64,000 nucleotides of DNA, taken from assembly GCF_009183365.2 (NCBI RefSeq), contig NZ_CP068230.1:2943001-3007000 (forward strand), given 5' to 3'. This document shows, piece by piece, positions 45,129 to 54,257 of the stretch. Made by a program: the position numbers and the translations under genes. The notes beneath the pieces are model-generated. The model worked only from the letters and a program-made list of their open reading frames with translations. It was not told the DNA's origin and searched no databases. This DNA is from Shewanella algae (lineage in GTDB: Bacteria > Pseudomonadota > Gammaproteobacteria > Enterobacterales > Shewanellaceae). Each line of letters starts with the position of its first letter. The first letter of the stretch is position 1.

Positions 45129-45662
45129 TCAACGACGCTCATCGCTGAGCAGGCCATAGGCCCTGTCATCCACCCAAAGATCGCCGATACGGAAGTTGTG
45201 CCGCAATATTCCCTCAAGCTCGAAGCCACATTTCTCCATGACCTTGGCCGAAGCCAAATTGTCATTGGCGCAGTGACCGATGAACTTGTGAATATTGAAG
45301 CTCAAACAGCCCCAATCTATTACCCCGCGCAGCGACTCTGTGGCATAGCCCTTCCCTTGCATATCCGGATGCAACAGGTAACCTACCTCGGCCTGCGCCA
45401 GCTCAGGATCGACACAGTAAAAGCCGGTCAAGCCGACAAAGCAGTCGCTGCCCAGTTCTTCAATCACCAGCGTCAGCCAATCCCCGGACTCGTAACGCCA
45501 AGGCTGGCTTCGCTGCTCAAACTTGGCTTTAATCTGCTCCTGCGGCTCCGGCTCACGTACAAAGCGGCCCACCTCAGGATCGCAATGCAGCGCCAGAAAC
45601 GCCGGCCAATCTTGCTCCGTCAGAGTCCTGAGTCTGAGTCTATCGGTATAGATTTCTATCAC
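45129..45662 (-). CDS. GNAT N-acetyltransferase, RimJ/RimL type
   Basis: 177 residues, GTG start. The RimL-like order is visible: MIEIYTDRLRLRTLTEQDWP at the N-terminus, QAEVGYLLHPDMQGKGYATE with the acetyl-CoA loop (Q/RxxGxG/A), and AKVMEKCGFELEGILRHN near the end. It transfers an acetyl group from acetyl-CoA to an amine. RimL relatives act on ribosomal proteins but also on many small substrates, so the target is unknown. It follows ppiC by 14 bp. Confidence 0.88.
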   Translation of the reverse strand: MIEIYTDRLRLRTLTEQDWPAFLALHCDPEVGRFVREPEPQEQIKAKFEQRSQPWRYESGDWLTLVIEELGSDCFVGLTGFYCVDPELAQAEVGYLLHPDMQGKGYATESLRGVIDWGCLSFNIHKFIGHCANDNLASAKVMEKCGFELEGILRHNFRIGDLWVDDRAYGLLSDERR

Positions 45663-45676
45663 TTGCTTAACCCGTG

Positions 45677-45955
45677 CTAATCGCGACTGGTGACTTCAAG
45701 CAGGTGAAAACCAAAAGCGGTTTTGACCGGCCCCTGTACTTCATTAAGCGGTGCGCTGAACACCACTTCATCAAACTCACGCACCATCATACCCGGGCCG
45801 AAAGAGCCCAGCTCACCGCCTTGGGCTCCTGAAGGGCAGGCGGAATGTTTACGGGCCAGCTCGGCAAAATCGGCGCCATCGATAATCTGTTGTTTCAAGC
45901 TGGCACATTCCTCTTCGGTCTTTACCAGTAGATGTCTTGCTGTTGCCTGCACCAT
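45677..45955 (-). CDS. ppiC: Parvulin peptidyl-prolyl isomerase PpiC
   Basis: 92 residues from the ATG at 45955, 6 bp after GAGGAG; a longer frame starts at 45982. The parvulin core is nearly complete: ARHLLVKTEEECASLKQQI, then GADFAELARKHSACPSG, GGELGSFGPGMMVREFDEVV and FGFHLLEV. It is a cytoplasmic single-domain isomerase about the size of E. coli PpiC (93 residues) and speeds cis-trans isomerisation before proline. Confidence 0.93.
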   Translation of the reverse strand: MVQATARHLLVKTEEECASLKQQIIDGADFAELARKHSACPSGAQGGELGSFGPGMMVREFDEVVFSAPLNEVQGPVKTAFGFHLLEVTSRD

Positions 45956-46090
45956 AATTTGCTCCTCAGTAATCTTGGCCAAGTGGCCTTTTTCGGTGGT
46001 TCACCGAACAAACCCAGCCAGTATAATATCATTCTGTGTCAGAAGTTAACTGACACAACAATAATGGCAAGCCTTGAGTTGAAAATGAAA

Positions 46091-46116
46091 AACGCCGTCT
46101 GATGGCGGCGTTTTTA
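46091..46116. terminator. Bidirectional terminator between ppiC and DUF885 genes
   Basis: AACGCCG-stem-CGGCGTT with an 8-base loop, with A-rich sequence to the left and TTTTT to the right. On the minus strand it terminates the DUF885 gene. Confidence 0.85.
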
Positions 46117-46150
46117 GTTTGCTTATCAAAGACTCGACTTAAGTCTGGTC

Positions 46151-47986
46151 TCAGGCTGATGCTTTCTGCTTCAGCTGTTTTTTTATCCAGAGATCTATCT
46201 TGGCTTCCATCACCGCCATGGGTAAGGAGCCAGTGGTGAGAATTTGATCGTGGAAGGCCTTGAGATCGAAGTCGTTCCCCAGGGCTTTCTCGGCCCGGGC
46301 TCTAAGCTCCAGGATCTTCAGCTGACCGACTTTATAAGACAGCGCCTGACCAGGAATTGCCATATAGCGCTCCACCTCGGCGATAATGTCGCTTTCTGCC
46401 AGCGGAGAGTTGTCTTTCATATACTGAATCGCCTGTTCACGGCTCCAGCCCTTGGCATGCAGGCCGGTATCCACCACCAGACGCATCGCCCGCAGCATTT
46501 CATCCGAGAGCTTGCCGAAATACTGGTACGGGTCTTCAAACAAACCCATCTCTATTCCAAGATATTCGGCATAGAGGGCCCAGCCCTCTTCAAAGGCGGT
46601 GTAACCGCTGAAACGCTGGAACTCAGGCACGCCCTGCAGCTCTTGCTTGATGGCTATTTGGAAGTGGTGACCCGGCGCCGCTTCATGCAATGACAAAGTG
46701 GTCATGCCCCACTTGGGCTGAGCTTTCAGGTTATAGGTGTTGATGTAAAACACCCCTGGACGACTGCCATCGACGGCCGGTGCTTCATAGGAGGCTCCGG
46801 CGGCCGATTTTTCACGGAAGCTTTCAACCGGCTTCACCACATAGTCGGCCTTGGGCATCACATTGAAGTAACCGGGCAGTACGGCATTGATCTTGTCCTT
46901 GAGCACCATATAGCCGTCAATTAAGCCCTGCTTGTCACTGAAGAAGTACTCTGGCTCGGATGACAATGAAGCAAAGAAGGCCTTGAGATCACCTTCAAAA
47001 CCCACTTGCTGGCGCACCTTGTCCATTTCATCGAGGATCCGTGCCACTTCCTTGAGGCCGATTTGATGAATATCGTCCACCGCCATAGTGGTTGTGGTAT
47101 GGGCATTGGCCAGATGTTGATACCAGACTTTACCGTTAGGCAGCGCCCACCAACCGTCAGTGGCCCGCGAGGCCGGCAGATAGGTTTGCTCGAAATATTG
47201 CTTGAGTGAGGCGATAGCCGGCAGCAACTCTTGGCTGATCATCTGTTGATATTCCTGCTCAATCAAGGCACGCTCGGCGGCATTGAAGCTCTCGGGCATC
47301 TTGGTCACAGGGGCGTAGAAAATGCTATCTTGAGGCGTGTCCACCAACTGCGCCTGCAACTGAGGGATAAGCCGCTCGACCAATACCCGTGGCAGCACAA
47401 CCTTGCTGGCAATGCCCTCATCCATACGCTGTTTCGCCAGCTCAGTCCATTTGACAAAACCTTTCACCCTTTGCTGCCAGTTGGCGTAATCCTGCGGGGT
47501 ATTGAAAGGCTGGGCACTCTCACCGCTGCCAAGCTGCACCATGGTAATCACTGTGCTGTAGAACTGGCTTATTGGCATAAAACGGCTGGGGAAGGTTTCA
47601 TCCACCAGCGCCATGTCCCTGTCATAGACAAACATGTCGTAACTGAGTTGCAACTGTTCGGGCAAGGCTTGTCTATCTATGGTCTTGGCCTGGGCGGCGT
47701 AGCGGCTATTGAGTTCATGGCGCTGTTTGAGGTAAGCCTCGGAGAGGTCGCCACCGAAGGTATCGTTATAATCATTGACCCCAACAAAGGTAGCATAGAT
47801 GGGCTCAAGCTTGAGGTAGTCCTTGAAGAACTGATCCACCATGGCGAGATAAGCCTGCTCTGCCGTTTGTGCCATTGCCGCAGCGGGCTGTTGCTCCGCC
47901 TGTGGCTGAGTCACTAAAGTGCTCTCCTCTTTGGAGCAAGCGCTCAACGCCAAAATAATAGAGCACAGCAAAAACCCTTTTTTCAT
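46151..47986 (-). CDS. DUF885 family lipoprotein, putative metallopeptidase
   Basis: 611 residues. The N-terminus has a lipobox LSAC (MKKGFLLCSIILALSACSKE), so it should be a lipoprotein. The DUF885 zinc motif HEAAPGHHFQ is present near residue 435, with Glu in EGWALYAEYLG about 40 residues later as third ligand. This gives an M3/M32-like peptidase fold. The substrate is unknown, probably peptides in the periplasm. Terminator downstream; single-gene unit. Confidence 0.9.
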   Translation of the reverse strand: MKKGFLLCSIILALSACSKEESTLVTQPQAEQQPAAAMAQTAEQAYLAMVDQFFKDYLKLEPIYATFVGVNDYNDTFGGDLSEAYLKQRHELNSRYAAQAKTIDRQALPEQLQLSYDMFVYDRDMALVDETFPSRFMPISQFYSTVITMVQLGSGESAQPFNTPQDYANWQQRVKGFVKWTELAKQRMDEGIASKVVLPRVLVERLIPQLQAQLVDTPQDSIFYAPVTKMPESFNAAERALIEQEYQQMISQELLPAIASLKQYFEQTYLPASRATDGWWALPNGKVWYQHLANAHTTTTMAVDDIHQIGLKEVARILDEMDKVRQQVGFEGDLKAFFASLSSEPEYFFSDKQGLIDGYMVLKDKINAVLPGYFNVMPKADYVVKPVESFREKSAAGASYEAPAVDGSRPGVFYINTYNLKAQPKWGMTTLSLHEAAPGHHFQIAIKQELQGVPEFQRFSGYTAFEEGWALYAEYLGIEMGLFEDPYQYFGKLSDEMLRAMRLVVDTGLHAKGWSREQAIQYMKDNSPLAESDIIAEVERYMAIPGQALSYKVGQLKILELRARAEKALGNDFDLKAFHDQILTTGSLPMAVMEAKIDLWIKKQLKQKASA

Positions 47987-48065
47987 TGTCGTTATTCTCC
48001 TGTCACAACTCAGTAGATGGATTGGTTAACTATACTTGTAGCAGTCACTAGCTCGGAGCCAACCC

Positions 48066-48575
48066 ATGATTTATTCCTTCAGTAACTCGGGTTTCAGGGA
48101 TCCGGAAACCGGGGTCTATAACCGGACCTATTTTATGGAAGTCTTTCACCGTGAATGGTATCGCCATCTGCGAGATCACCAGAGTCTGGCGCTATTGTAT
48201 CTTTGCCCTCACATACATGAAACAGTTAACCAACCTCACCTGCTGGAATTCTTTGCCAAACAGGTGCAGGAAGCCTTACTGCGCAATACAGATCTATTGG
48301 GGCGCATGAACCACCATCTGTTCGCCCTTGGTCTGTTCAACGTCGATAAAATGGGGACAGAGAAAGTGATTGAGCGGATTAATGAAAAGCTCAAGGCCTT
48401 CAGCGAAGAGTACAGCAAATTTCATCATCTTCGGCTGGATTATCGTCTGGCGGCCTGTATTTGCTTACCCAACAAAGAATTGAAACCCGAAACCCTGTTT
48501 ATTGACGTCGAAACCTTGAGCCATCAGTTGGAAGAGCAGGACAGCGCCCTTTCAAGGGTCAAGGAAGTTCATTGA
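48066..48575 (+). CDS. Stand-alone degenerate GGDEF domain protein
   Basis: 169 residues. DPETGVYNRTYFMEVFHRE matches the D-x-L-T-G-L-x-N-R start of GGDEF domains. The domain continues ALLYLCPHI (like the beta strand before the substrate loop) and LLGRMNHHLFALGL, where the signature GGDEF is replaced by NHHLF (82-86). It cannot make c-di-GMP in the usual way. No sensor domain, signal or membrane segment. Could bind nucleotides or act as a partner. The gene lies between convergent transcription units. Confidence 0.75.
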   Translation: MIYSFSNSGFRDPETGVYNRTYFMEVFHREWYRHLRDHQSLALLYLCPHIHETVNQPHLLEFFAKQVQEALLRNTDLLGRMNHHLFALGLFNVDKMGTEKVIERINEKLKAFSEEYSKFHHLRLDYRLAACICLPNKELKPETLFIDVETLSHQLEEQDSALSRVKEVH

Positions 48576-48590
48576 CACTCAGACAATAAA

Positions 48591-48612
48591 AAAGCCCCTT
48601 GCGGGGCTTTTC
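48591..48612. terminator. Bidirectional terminator between GGDEF and TPR genes
   Basis: AAAGCCCC-TTGC-GGGGCTTT stem with A-run on the left and T on the right, between convergent genes. Confidence 0.9.
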
Positions 48613-48624
48613 ACTGACATCACA

Positions 48625-49875
48625 TTAGAGCGAAACGTTGTGGATCCGCGCTTTCTCTTTTATGTATGACAGGTAGCTGGTGGCGCTACGTGCAGTCTTG
48701 GAATCCTTGGAGGCCAATTCGGCACGGCGGTAAGCCGACTTATAGTCTTTCAGGTTCAAGTAGGCCAGTGCCAGCTCAAACTGAGCTTCGCCTGGGTTTT
48801 GCAATCCGGCATCCAGCGCTTGCTTGAATACCGGAATCGCTTCCTTGAACTGCTGATCCAAGGCCAGCAGACGGCCTTGTTTCAGGTACAGCTTGCCATC
48901 GTTACCGGCAGCAGCTGCTTGACCATAATAGGCCGCGGCCTTCTTCAGCTCCTTGGCGTTGTGGAAGAAACCGGCCAACATAGACAGGTTTTTCTCATTC
49001 TTTTCGATAAGCCCTTGTTTCATGTGCTTCTCGAAAATCACAGCGCCGCGATAAGCTGAACCTTTGGACGCCAACAGTTGCGACAAACGAGTGATGTTAT
49101 CAGCGGTTTCCAGGAAACCGTTCTGATAGGCCAGATCGTAAGTCACTGTTGCCTTGTCGAAGTCCTCGGTCAGCAGATAGAGCTGAGCCAACTGAACCCA
49201 AAGACGCTTATCGTCCTGGAACAGGGGTACCATGGTTTCCAGAACACCTACCGCTTTCTTGTACTGCTTGAGGTTGAAGTAAGCCTGGAACTTAAGCTGG
49301 TAAAGGTTCTTGTCAGGCTTTTCCGCCAGTGACAAACCTTTGTCCGCTGTTTTCAGCACGTTTGGATAGTCTTTCAGTTCTGTATAGGCAATACCGATAC
49401 GACGGTAGACCACAGGATCTTGCTTACAGGAGAAGTCCATCCACTTGTTATAGTAGGTGATAGCTTCTTTAAACTTCTTCTCCTGCAGCAGCAGATCCGC
49501 ATACAACTTCAGAGTTGCACTGTGGTCGGTTCCGCCGAGGATATCGGCTTCTACCGCCTGTTTCAGGTACTTGATGGAGGTGCCCATCTGACCTTTTTCA
49601 GCGTAGAAGTTACCCAACATACGGGCGATATAGGCCTTGTCGAAGTCGTTACGTGCATTGGCTTCCAGCAATACGGCGATTGCTTCGTCCAGATTACCGT
49701 CCTGATAGGCTTCAAAGGATCTCTGCACCTTTTTGGCAGCAGTTTGACCCACAGCCTTGGCCTGACGCTGGTCGATAGGACACTTCTCAGCGGCCTGGGC
49801 GATTGGCGCCATCAGCACTGCACTGCCTGTCAAAGTCAACAGCATGGCTGCAGCAAGCTTATTCACTTTTTGCAT
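48625..49875 (-). CDS. TPR protein of the TonB2 operon
   Basis: 416 residues with a signal peptide (AAAMLLTLTGSAVLMAPIAQA) and about eight to ten TPR-like repeats (e.g. KFKEAITYYNKWMDF, KAVGVLETMVPLFQDDKRL). It is periplasmic. In the Shewanella/Vibrio TonB2 system a TPR protein is regularly encoded last in the operon and supports TonB function. It follows tonB2 with a 1-bp gap. Confidence 0.88.
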   Translation of the reverse strand: MQKVNKLAAAMLLTLTGSAVLMAPIAQAAEKCPIDQRQAKAVGQTAAKKVQRSFEAYQDGNLDEAIAVLLEANARNDFDKAYIARMLGNFYAEKGQMGTSIKYLKQAVEADILGGTDHSATLKLYADLLLQEKKFKEAITYYNKWMDFSCKQDPVVYRRIGIAYTELKDYPNVLKTADKGLSLAEKPDKNLYQLKFQAYFNLKQYKKAVGVLETMVPLFQDDKRLWVQLAQLYLLTEDFDKATVTYDLAYQNGFLETADNITRLSQLLASKGSAYRGAVIFEKHMKQGLIEKNEKNLSMLAGFFHNAKELKKAAAYYGQAAAAGNDGKLYLKQGRLLALDQQFKEAIPVFKQALDAGLQNPGEAQFELALAYLNLKDYKSAYRRAELASKDSKTARSATSYLSYIKEKARIHNVSL

Positions 49876-49876
49876 C

Positions 49877-50497
49877 TTATCTGTCTCCTTGGTTCAGGGT
49901 GAAGTCCAGCTGAACTGTCATACCGGGTTGCTTCATCGGCTTACCGTCAACAATCTTCGGCTTGTACTTCCACTTCTTCAGTGCACGAACCGCGTCACGA
50001 TCAAAGATCCTTCTCGGTTCAGCCTGGATAACTTCAACATCTTCAACACCACCGAGTTCGTTGATGGTAAAGCGAAGTTGTACCCAACCTTCTTTACCGT
50101 CACGCGCCGCAGCAATGGGATACTGAGGTTCAACCCGCACTATAGGTGTTGCATCACCGTCACGGGTCATCATGTTGCCCAGCTTAAAGCCTGTGCTTGG
50201 ACCGCCTGCTTCTACTCCACCCATATTGAATGACATATTGGTATCAATATCAGAAGAGCTATCCGGTGGCGTTTCCGCTGGCTTCGGTGGCTGCTCTGGT
50301 GGTGGGGGTGGCTTAGGTGTCACCCTTGGTTTCTTCTGTGCCTTCGAATCCTGCTTGTCCATTGTGATCTCGATAACTGGCGTTTCGGCTGAGGTGTCGC
50401 CTCGTTGTGCGCCACCTCCGACCAGGAATGCCATAAACCAGAACAGACCAAAAGTCACAGCAGCACCAATAATGATAGATACTAGTGCTCTTAACAT
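49877..50497 (-). CDS. tonB2: TonB2-type energy transducer
   Basis: 206 residues from the ATG at 50497, just past the exbD stop (a longer frame start exists at 50533). One N-terminal membrane helix (MLRALVSIIIGAAVTFGLFWF), a proline-rich spacer (RVTPKPPPPPEQPPKPAE) and the C-terminal TonB domain with QYPIAAARDGKEGWVQLRF and FDRDAVRALKKWKYKP. It couples proton motive force to outer-membrane receptors, here probably the frameshifted receptor close by and others. Confidence 0.92.
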   Translation of the reverse strand: MLRALVSIIIGAAVTFGLFWFMAFLVGGGAQRGDTSAETPVIEITMDKQDSKAQKKPRVTPKPPPPPEQPPKPAETPPDSSSDIDTNMSFNMGGVEAGGPSTGFKLGNMMTRDGDATPIVRVEPQYPIAAARDGKEGWVQLRFTINELGGVEDVEVIQAEPRRIFDRDAVRALKKWKYKPKIVDGKPMKQPGMTVQLDFTLNQGDR

Positions 50498-50498
50498 A

Positions 50499-50909
50499 TC
50501 AGTCGTTCCCCGCAGATACCGAGACCTTATCAATACCAGCAGCCTTCACCTGATCCAGTACCTTAACAACCAAGCCGTGTTGGGCTTCTTTGTCTGCCTG
50601 GATCAGAACGGCGGCTTCTGGTGCCTCCGCCAACATACGTTCTACGTTAGCGGTTACTCGTTCAATATCAACCTGACGGTTTTCCATCATAATCACGCCG
50701 GTTTTGCTGACGCCGATAAAGATGTTCGCCGAAGGTTTTGAAGTCGCTGTGGACGCCTTGGGTTTGTTGTAGTCCAAACCGGATGGCTTCACAAACGAGG
50801 TGGTCACAATGAAGAAGATCAGCATGATGAACACGATGTCGAGCATCGGGGTCATATCGATCTGTGCTTCCTCTTCTACACTGGAATGCTTCTTACGTGC
50901 CATGTTCAA
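50499..50909 (-). CDS. exbD2: ExbD2 biopolymer transport protein
   Basis: 136 residues with the start EEEAQIDMTPMLDIVFIMLIFFIVTTSFVKP, where the Asp at about residue 25 in the membrane helix is the proton-binding residue. A periplasmic domain follows (IERVTANVERMLAEAPEAAV). It forms the ion-driven complex with ExbB2. The gene lies between exbB2 (7 bp) and tonB2. Confidence 0.95.
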   Translation of the reverse strand: MNMARKKHSSVEEEAQIDMTPMLDIVFIMLIFFIVTTSFVKPSGLDYNKPKASTATSKPSANIFIGVSKTGVIMMENRQVDIERVTANVERMLAEAPEAAVLIQADKEAQHGLVVKVLDQVKAAGIDKVSVSAGND

Positions 50910-50916
50910 TCTCTCT

Positions 50917-51444
50917 CTAGTGGTGTGGCAGGCTGTCTTTCAGCTTTTCCAAGCTGATTTTCATCTTGGCGTCCAAACGAGTGCTAAAGAACACCCCGGA
51001 CAATGCCGCGACCATACCAGCCATAGTTGGCATAGTGGCCATAGAAATACCAGCTGCCATCAGACGAGCATTACTCGTCCCCTGAACTGCCATAACATCG
51101 AACACTGAAATCATACCTGTCACTGTACCCAGCAGACCTATCATAGGGCAGATGGCTACCAGTGTTTTGATGATCAGCATACGTGCATTCATATCTTGCT
51201 TCGCTTGGGATACCCAAGCTTCACGGATACGGTGTGCATACCAGGAAGTCGTTTCCTCCCTGGCATTCCATGCGGCAATAATGTCTTTATGATTCTTTGG
51301 TGATACCCAGTTCAGATACCAGAATCTTTCAAGCATCAATACCCACATGAGAAACAGCACCGCCGCAACAAGCCAGAGGACGTCGCCTCCGGAGGCCATG
51401 AAGCCCCTGACGGAATCCCAAATGTCCATCAGGTATAGCATCAT
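50917..51444 (-). CDS. exbB2: ExbB2 (MotA/TolQ/ExbB) proton channel
   Basis: 175 residues with three membrane helices: LWLVAAVLFLMWVLMLERFW, then LVAICPMIGLLGTVTGMISVF and ATMPTMAGMVAALSGVFFS. The last two segments carry the MotA/TolQ/ExbB family signature. It lacks the long N-terminal extension of the ttpC gene product encoded just upstream. Starts at the last base of the ttpC stop. Confidence 0.95.
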   Translation of the reverse strand: MMLYLMDIWDSVRGFMASGGDVLWLVAAVLFLMWVLMLERFWYLNWVSPKNHKDIIAAWNAREETTSWYAHRIREAWVSQAKQDMNARMLIIKTLVAICPMIGLLGTVTGMISVFDVMAVQGTSNARLMAAGISMATMPTMAGMVAALSGVFFSTRLDAKMKISLEKLKDSLPHH

Positions 51445-52799
51445 TAGTCAGCCCTCTTCTCTGCGTGTTCAGCAATGATACCGGCACTTTGCTCTTCAAG
51501 GATTTGAACAATAGACTTACTGCGAGCCACAACGATGGCATGACACAACATCAGTGGCAGAGCCGCAATCAGACCCTGTACTGTAGTAACCAGTGCCATA
51601 GAGATACCACCGGCCATCAGTTTTGGATCGCCAGTACCGAACAGCTGGATGCTCTGGAAGGTTGCAATCATACCGGTTACGGTACCCAGCAGACCCATCA
51701 TAGGAGCGATAGCCGCCAATACTTTGATGATGGAGATACGTGTTTCCAGCGCTGGTGTTTCTTTCAGGATGGCTTCATCCAGTTTCAACTCCAGAGTCTC
51801 AACGTCAACATCTTTGTTCTCTTGGTACACTTTCAGTACACGGCCCAGAGCGTTGTTACCTGGGTTGGCAACATTCTTGGCCTGAGACTTAACACGGGCA
51901 CCGATAAGAGTCAGAGTAACCAGACGCTCCAGAGAGATCAGCAGACCCAGAGCCAGCAAGGCGATGATGATGTAACCAATGGTACCACCGGCCTCGATAC
52001 GGTCTTGGAAGCTGGCCTTCTGAGTGAAGATGTTCAGCAGAGTACCGCGGGCAGGGTCAACGTACAGCTTGGCTGTACCTGAAGTGGTCTTTTCGAAGTC
52101 GGCGATAGGCTTAACCTGATAACCTTCAGGCTGCTGTGACAGCTCCTGGATCAGACCCAGCTCGTGGTTCAGAACCACATACTTGTTGTCAGCCAACAGG
52201 TTAAAGGCACCGATACGGTAGATGGTGGTGTTTTTCACGTTACCATCAATGTCGGTTACAGAACCTTCGAACTTAACCACTTTGCCAGACTCGGCCATTT
52301 CGAACAGTTGCTCTTCCCAGAAGCGCTCCAGTTCTTCAATCTTAGGCAGTTGCTTACGGGCACCCAGGTCTTGAACGAACTTGTCACGTCCTGGATATTG
52401 AGCACTGACGTTGGAGTTGATCAGCTTGCCGGCGAAATCGCCTGCTTCACCTTTAACCACACCAAACATTTCACCCAGGTCACCCTGAGCGGTTTTCAGA
52501 TCTTCTTCGAGCTGAGCAATCTTACGCTCGTTATCGAGGAAAGCCTGGTTCAGGTCTTTACCACGCTGAGTTTCAGCAGCCAGCGCATCTTTTTCACGCT
52601 TCAGCAGAGCAGCCTTGTCGCCACGCTCGGCTTGGAACTCTTTCTCACGCTTGGCGTTGATTTTACCTTGAGCGGCACGCTCAACTTTAACTTGCTGCAG
52701 CAGTTGGTCAATCGTCTTAGGCGCCTCGGCGGCACTGGCCATACCGGCAGACAGTGAAAAACTGGCAGCAACGACGGCGGTAGTGATTAGCTTTTTCAT
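51444..52799 (-). CDS. ttpC: TtpC-like MotA/TolQ/ExbB family protein with long periplasmic part
   Basis: 451 residues. A signal peptide (VVAASFSLSAGMASA) leads into a long coiled-coil periplasmic segment (about 25-110, rich in charged residues) and a globular part, then the ExbB-like region with three helices (GTIGYIIIALLALGLLIS, LAAIAPMMGLLGTVTGMIATF and MALVTTVQGLIAALPLMLCH). In Vibrio TonB2 systems TtpC supports receptor coupling. It lies between the DUF3450 and exbB2 genes, with 1-bp overlaps. Confidence 0.9.
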   Translation of the reverse strand: MKKLITTAVVAASFSLSAGMASAAEAPKTIDQLLQQVKVERAAQGKINAKREKEFQAERGDKAALLKREKDALAAETQRGKDLNQAFLDNERKIAQLEEDLKTAQGDLGEMFGVVKGEAGDFAGKLINSNVSAQYPGRDKFVQDLGARKQLPKIEELERFWEEQLFEMAESGKVVKFEGSVTDIDGNVKNTTIYRIGAFNLLADNKYVVLNHELGLIQELSQQPEGYQVKPIADFEKTTSGTAKLYVDPARGTLLNIFTQKASFQDRIEAGGTIGYIIIALLALGLLISLERLVTLTLIGARVKSQAKNVANPGNNALGRVLKVYQENKDVDVETLELKLDEAILKETPALETRISIIKVLAAIAPMMGLLGTVTGMIATFQSIQLFGTGDPKLMAGGISMALVTTVQGLIAALPLMLCHAIVVARSKSIVQILEEQSAGIIAEHAEKRAD

Positions 52800-53581
52800 T
52801 ATTGTGCAGCCTCCGCAGCTGGAATTGGTAGTGCGAACAGATCCAGAGCCCCTTGTTTACGGGCGATACGAATACCCTTGGTGATGTCACGCAGGTAGCT
52901 GTCATCCAGCTTATCCCAGCCCTTGGTTTCAGGGTTGTACATCCAGGCAGTCTTCTGGTCCAGGCTCTGAGCGTACAGAGCTACGCGGCCCAAGCGGAAG
53001 AAATCAACCAGCACCTCTTTACCATCAAGATTCAGCTTACCGGTTTCAACGTCAACAAAGCTGCCGTATTCACGCTCGATGCTGTAAGCATCCAGGATCA
53101 GACGGAACTTTTCAGCCAGAGTCACTTCGGCAGTGTTAAGCAGGTCTTTGAGGTTTTTAACGCGCTGTGCACGGTCTTCAGATTTGAATGGCAGATCCAG
53201 AGCCACGAATTGCTCCAGTGCATCAACCATCTTAAACATCAAAGGAACAACACCCTGACGCAGTTTGTCTACGCCATTGATATCGTCCTGAATGGATTTC
53301 ATTGTGGCTTCCTGATCAGCGACCAGTCCAGCCAGATAATCATTGTAGGCTTTGAGAGATTCACGCTCGTCAGCAACGGCGGAATATTCGAAAAGCATAT
53401 CTTGAGCCTGGTCAAAATACTTATCGATCTTCTTCTGTGACGCAACGGCGTCTGACTGCAGACGACCCGCGGCTTGTTGCGCGTCGGTAAGAGGATCTGC
53501 AACGACTAAGTTGCTGCTGGCGAGTGCCAGCGCGCCAACAAGCGCAGAAGCGATTTTTGTTCTATTGCTTACCTTGGACAT
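52799..53581 (-). CDS. DUF3450 protein, first gene of the TonB2 operon
   Basis: 260 residues from the ATG at 53581 (MSKVSNRTKIASALVGALAL); a TTG three codons earlier is the other in-frame option. A signal peptide (ASALVGALALASSNLVVA) is followed by a largely helical coiled-coil protein (DAQQAAGRLQSDAVASQKKI). DUF3450 proteins lead TonB2-ttpC operons in Shewanella and Vibrio; the biochemical role is unknown, possibly a periplasmic scaffold. It is followed directly by ttpC (TAATG). Confidence 0.88.
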   Translation of the reverse strand: MSKVSNRTKIASALVGALALASSNLVVADPLTDAQQAAGRLQSDAVASQKKIDKYFDQAQDMLFEYSAVADERESLKAYNDYLAGLVADQEATMKSIQDDINGVDKLRQGVVPLMFKMVDALEQFVALDLPFKSEDRAQRVKNLKDLLNTAEVTLAEKFRLILDAYSIEREYGSFVDVETGKLNLDGKEVLVDFFRLGRVALYAQSLDQKTAWMYNPETKGWDKLDDSYLRDITKGIRIARKQGALDLFALPIPAAEAAQ

Positions 53582-53759
53582 AGTTCCCAACCAATTTGAA
53601 GTGATTAAAAAGGTTTAACTTTTCAGCAACAGTGCCCCGAATATCCCTATTTCAACGGCAGGTGGTGCTATCAAGTATGTCTTTCTCTTGTGATTGTTAG
53701 TTTTTTATCTTCCCTTTCCTATGCCCCTGAAGGCATAGACCCGCTGGCATCATTTCACA

Positions 53760-53783
53760 AAATGTTGACCTGTGTCAACATTT
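53760..53783. promoter_or_regulatory. Palindrome upstream of the TonB2 operon
   Basis: AAATGTTGAC-CTGT-GTCAACATTT has perfect 10-bp arms, about 180 bp upstream of the DUF3450 start. Its right half continues into TCAACATTTGAAA, which occurs again upstream of the receptor gene (57149-57161). It has the features of a regulator site; it does not match the Fur box. Confidence 0.55.
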
Positions 53784-54186
53784 GAAATGAGACGAAAACG
53801 CTGGAAACTAAGGCTAACTGTGTGATTAATCATCAATGGCTTTTTTTTACATTTAGTGATCAATTGTCAGCCATCTTCTTGAACGGTGAATAACGGTAAA
53901 AACAGCACCAACTAATATTTAACCTTATGATTTATATATAATTAAAAAGCATAAGTCGGTGCGTTATGTTTTATCAATCTCGAAAGAATTCAATTCTGTC
54001 GAGCGATGGCAATACACTTTTTCCAAGTGATTACTGTCCTTGGGAAAGCGGTTTAACCACAAAGCCGTCTCCCCTGCTCTCTTGCCATGAAATCAATTGG
54101 CAGCCCGGGTCGACTCCAGTTGTTACGCAATAGTGTTTTGTCAATTTGCGACTATGTCTTACTTATATAGAGAGTTTAAAAAGTAA

Positions 54187-54212
54187 AAACCCCGGAAGGT
54201 ATCCCGGGGTTT
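54187..54212 (-). terminator. Intrinsic terminator of the TonB-dependent receptor gene
   Basis: AAACCCCGG-stem-CCGGGGTTT with an 8-base loop; A-run on the left gives the minus-strand T-run. 46 bp after the receptor stop. Confidence 0.85.
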
Positions 54213-54257
54213 CATTCAATGAAGCTGACTTAATTCATCCAAAGATGAAATCTGCCA

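Larger units (their letters stand above)
53582..54257. other. Long intergenic region upstream of TonB2 operon
   Basis: About 675 bp between the DUF3450 start and the receptor gene's 3' end. It carries a 24-bp palindrome (53760-53783) that shares a motif with the receptor promoter region, the receptor's terminator (54187-54212), and otherwise AT-rich sequence (53800-54000) with no clear reading frame. Confidence 0.5.

Noticed and set aside
53800..54000. Fur box or small RNA in the AT-rich region upstream of the TonB2 operon
   Set aside because: No convincing GATAATGATAATCATTATC-like match and no clear promoter-plus-terminator pair.
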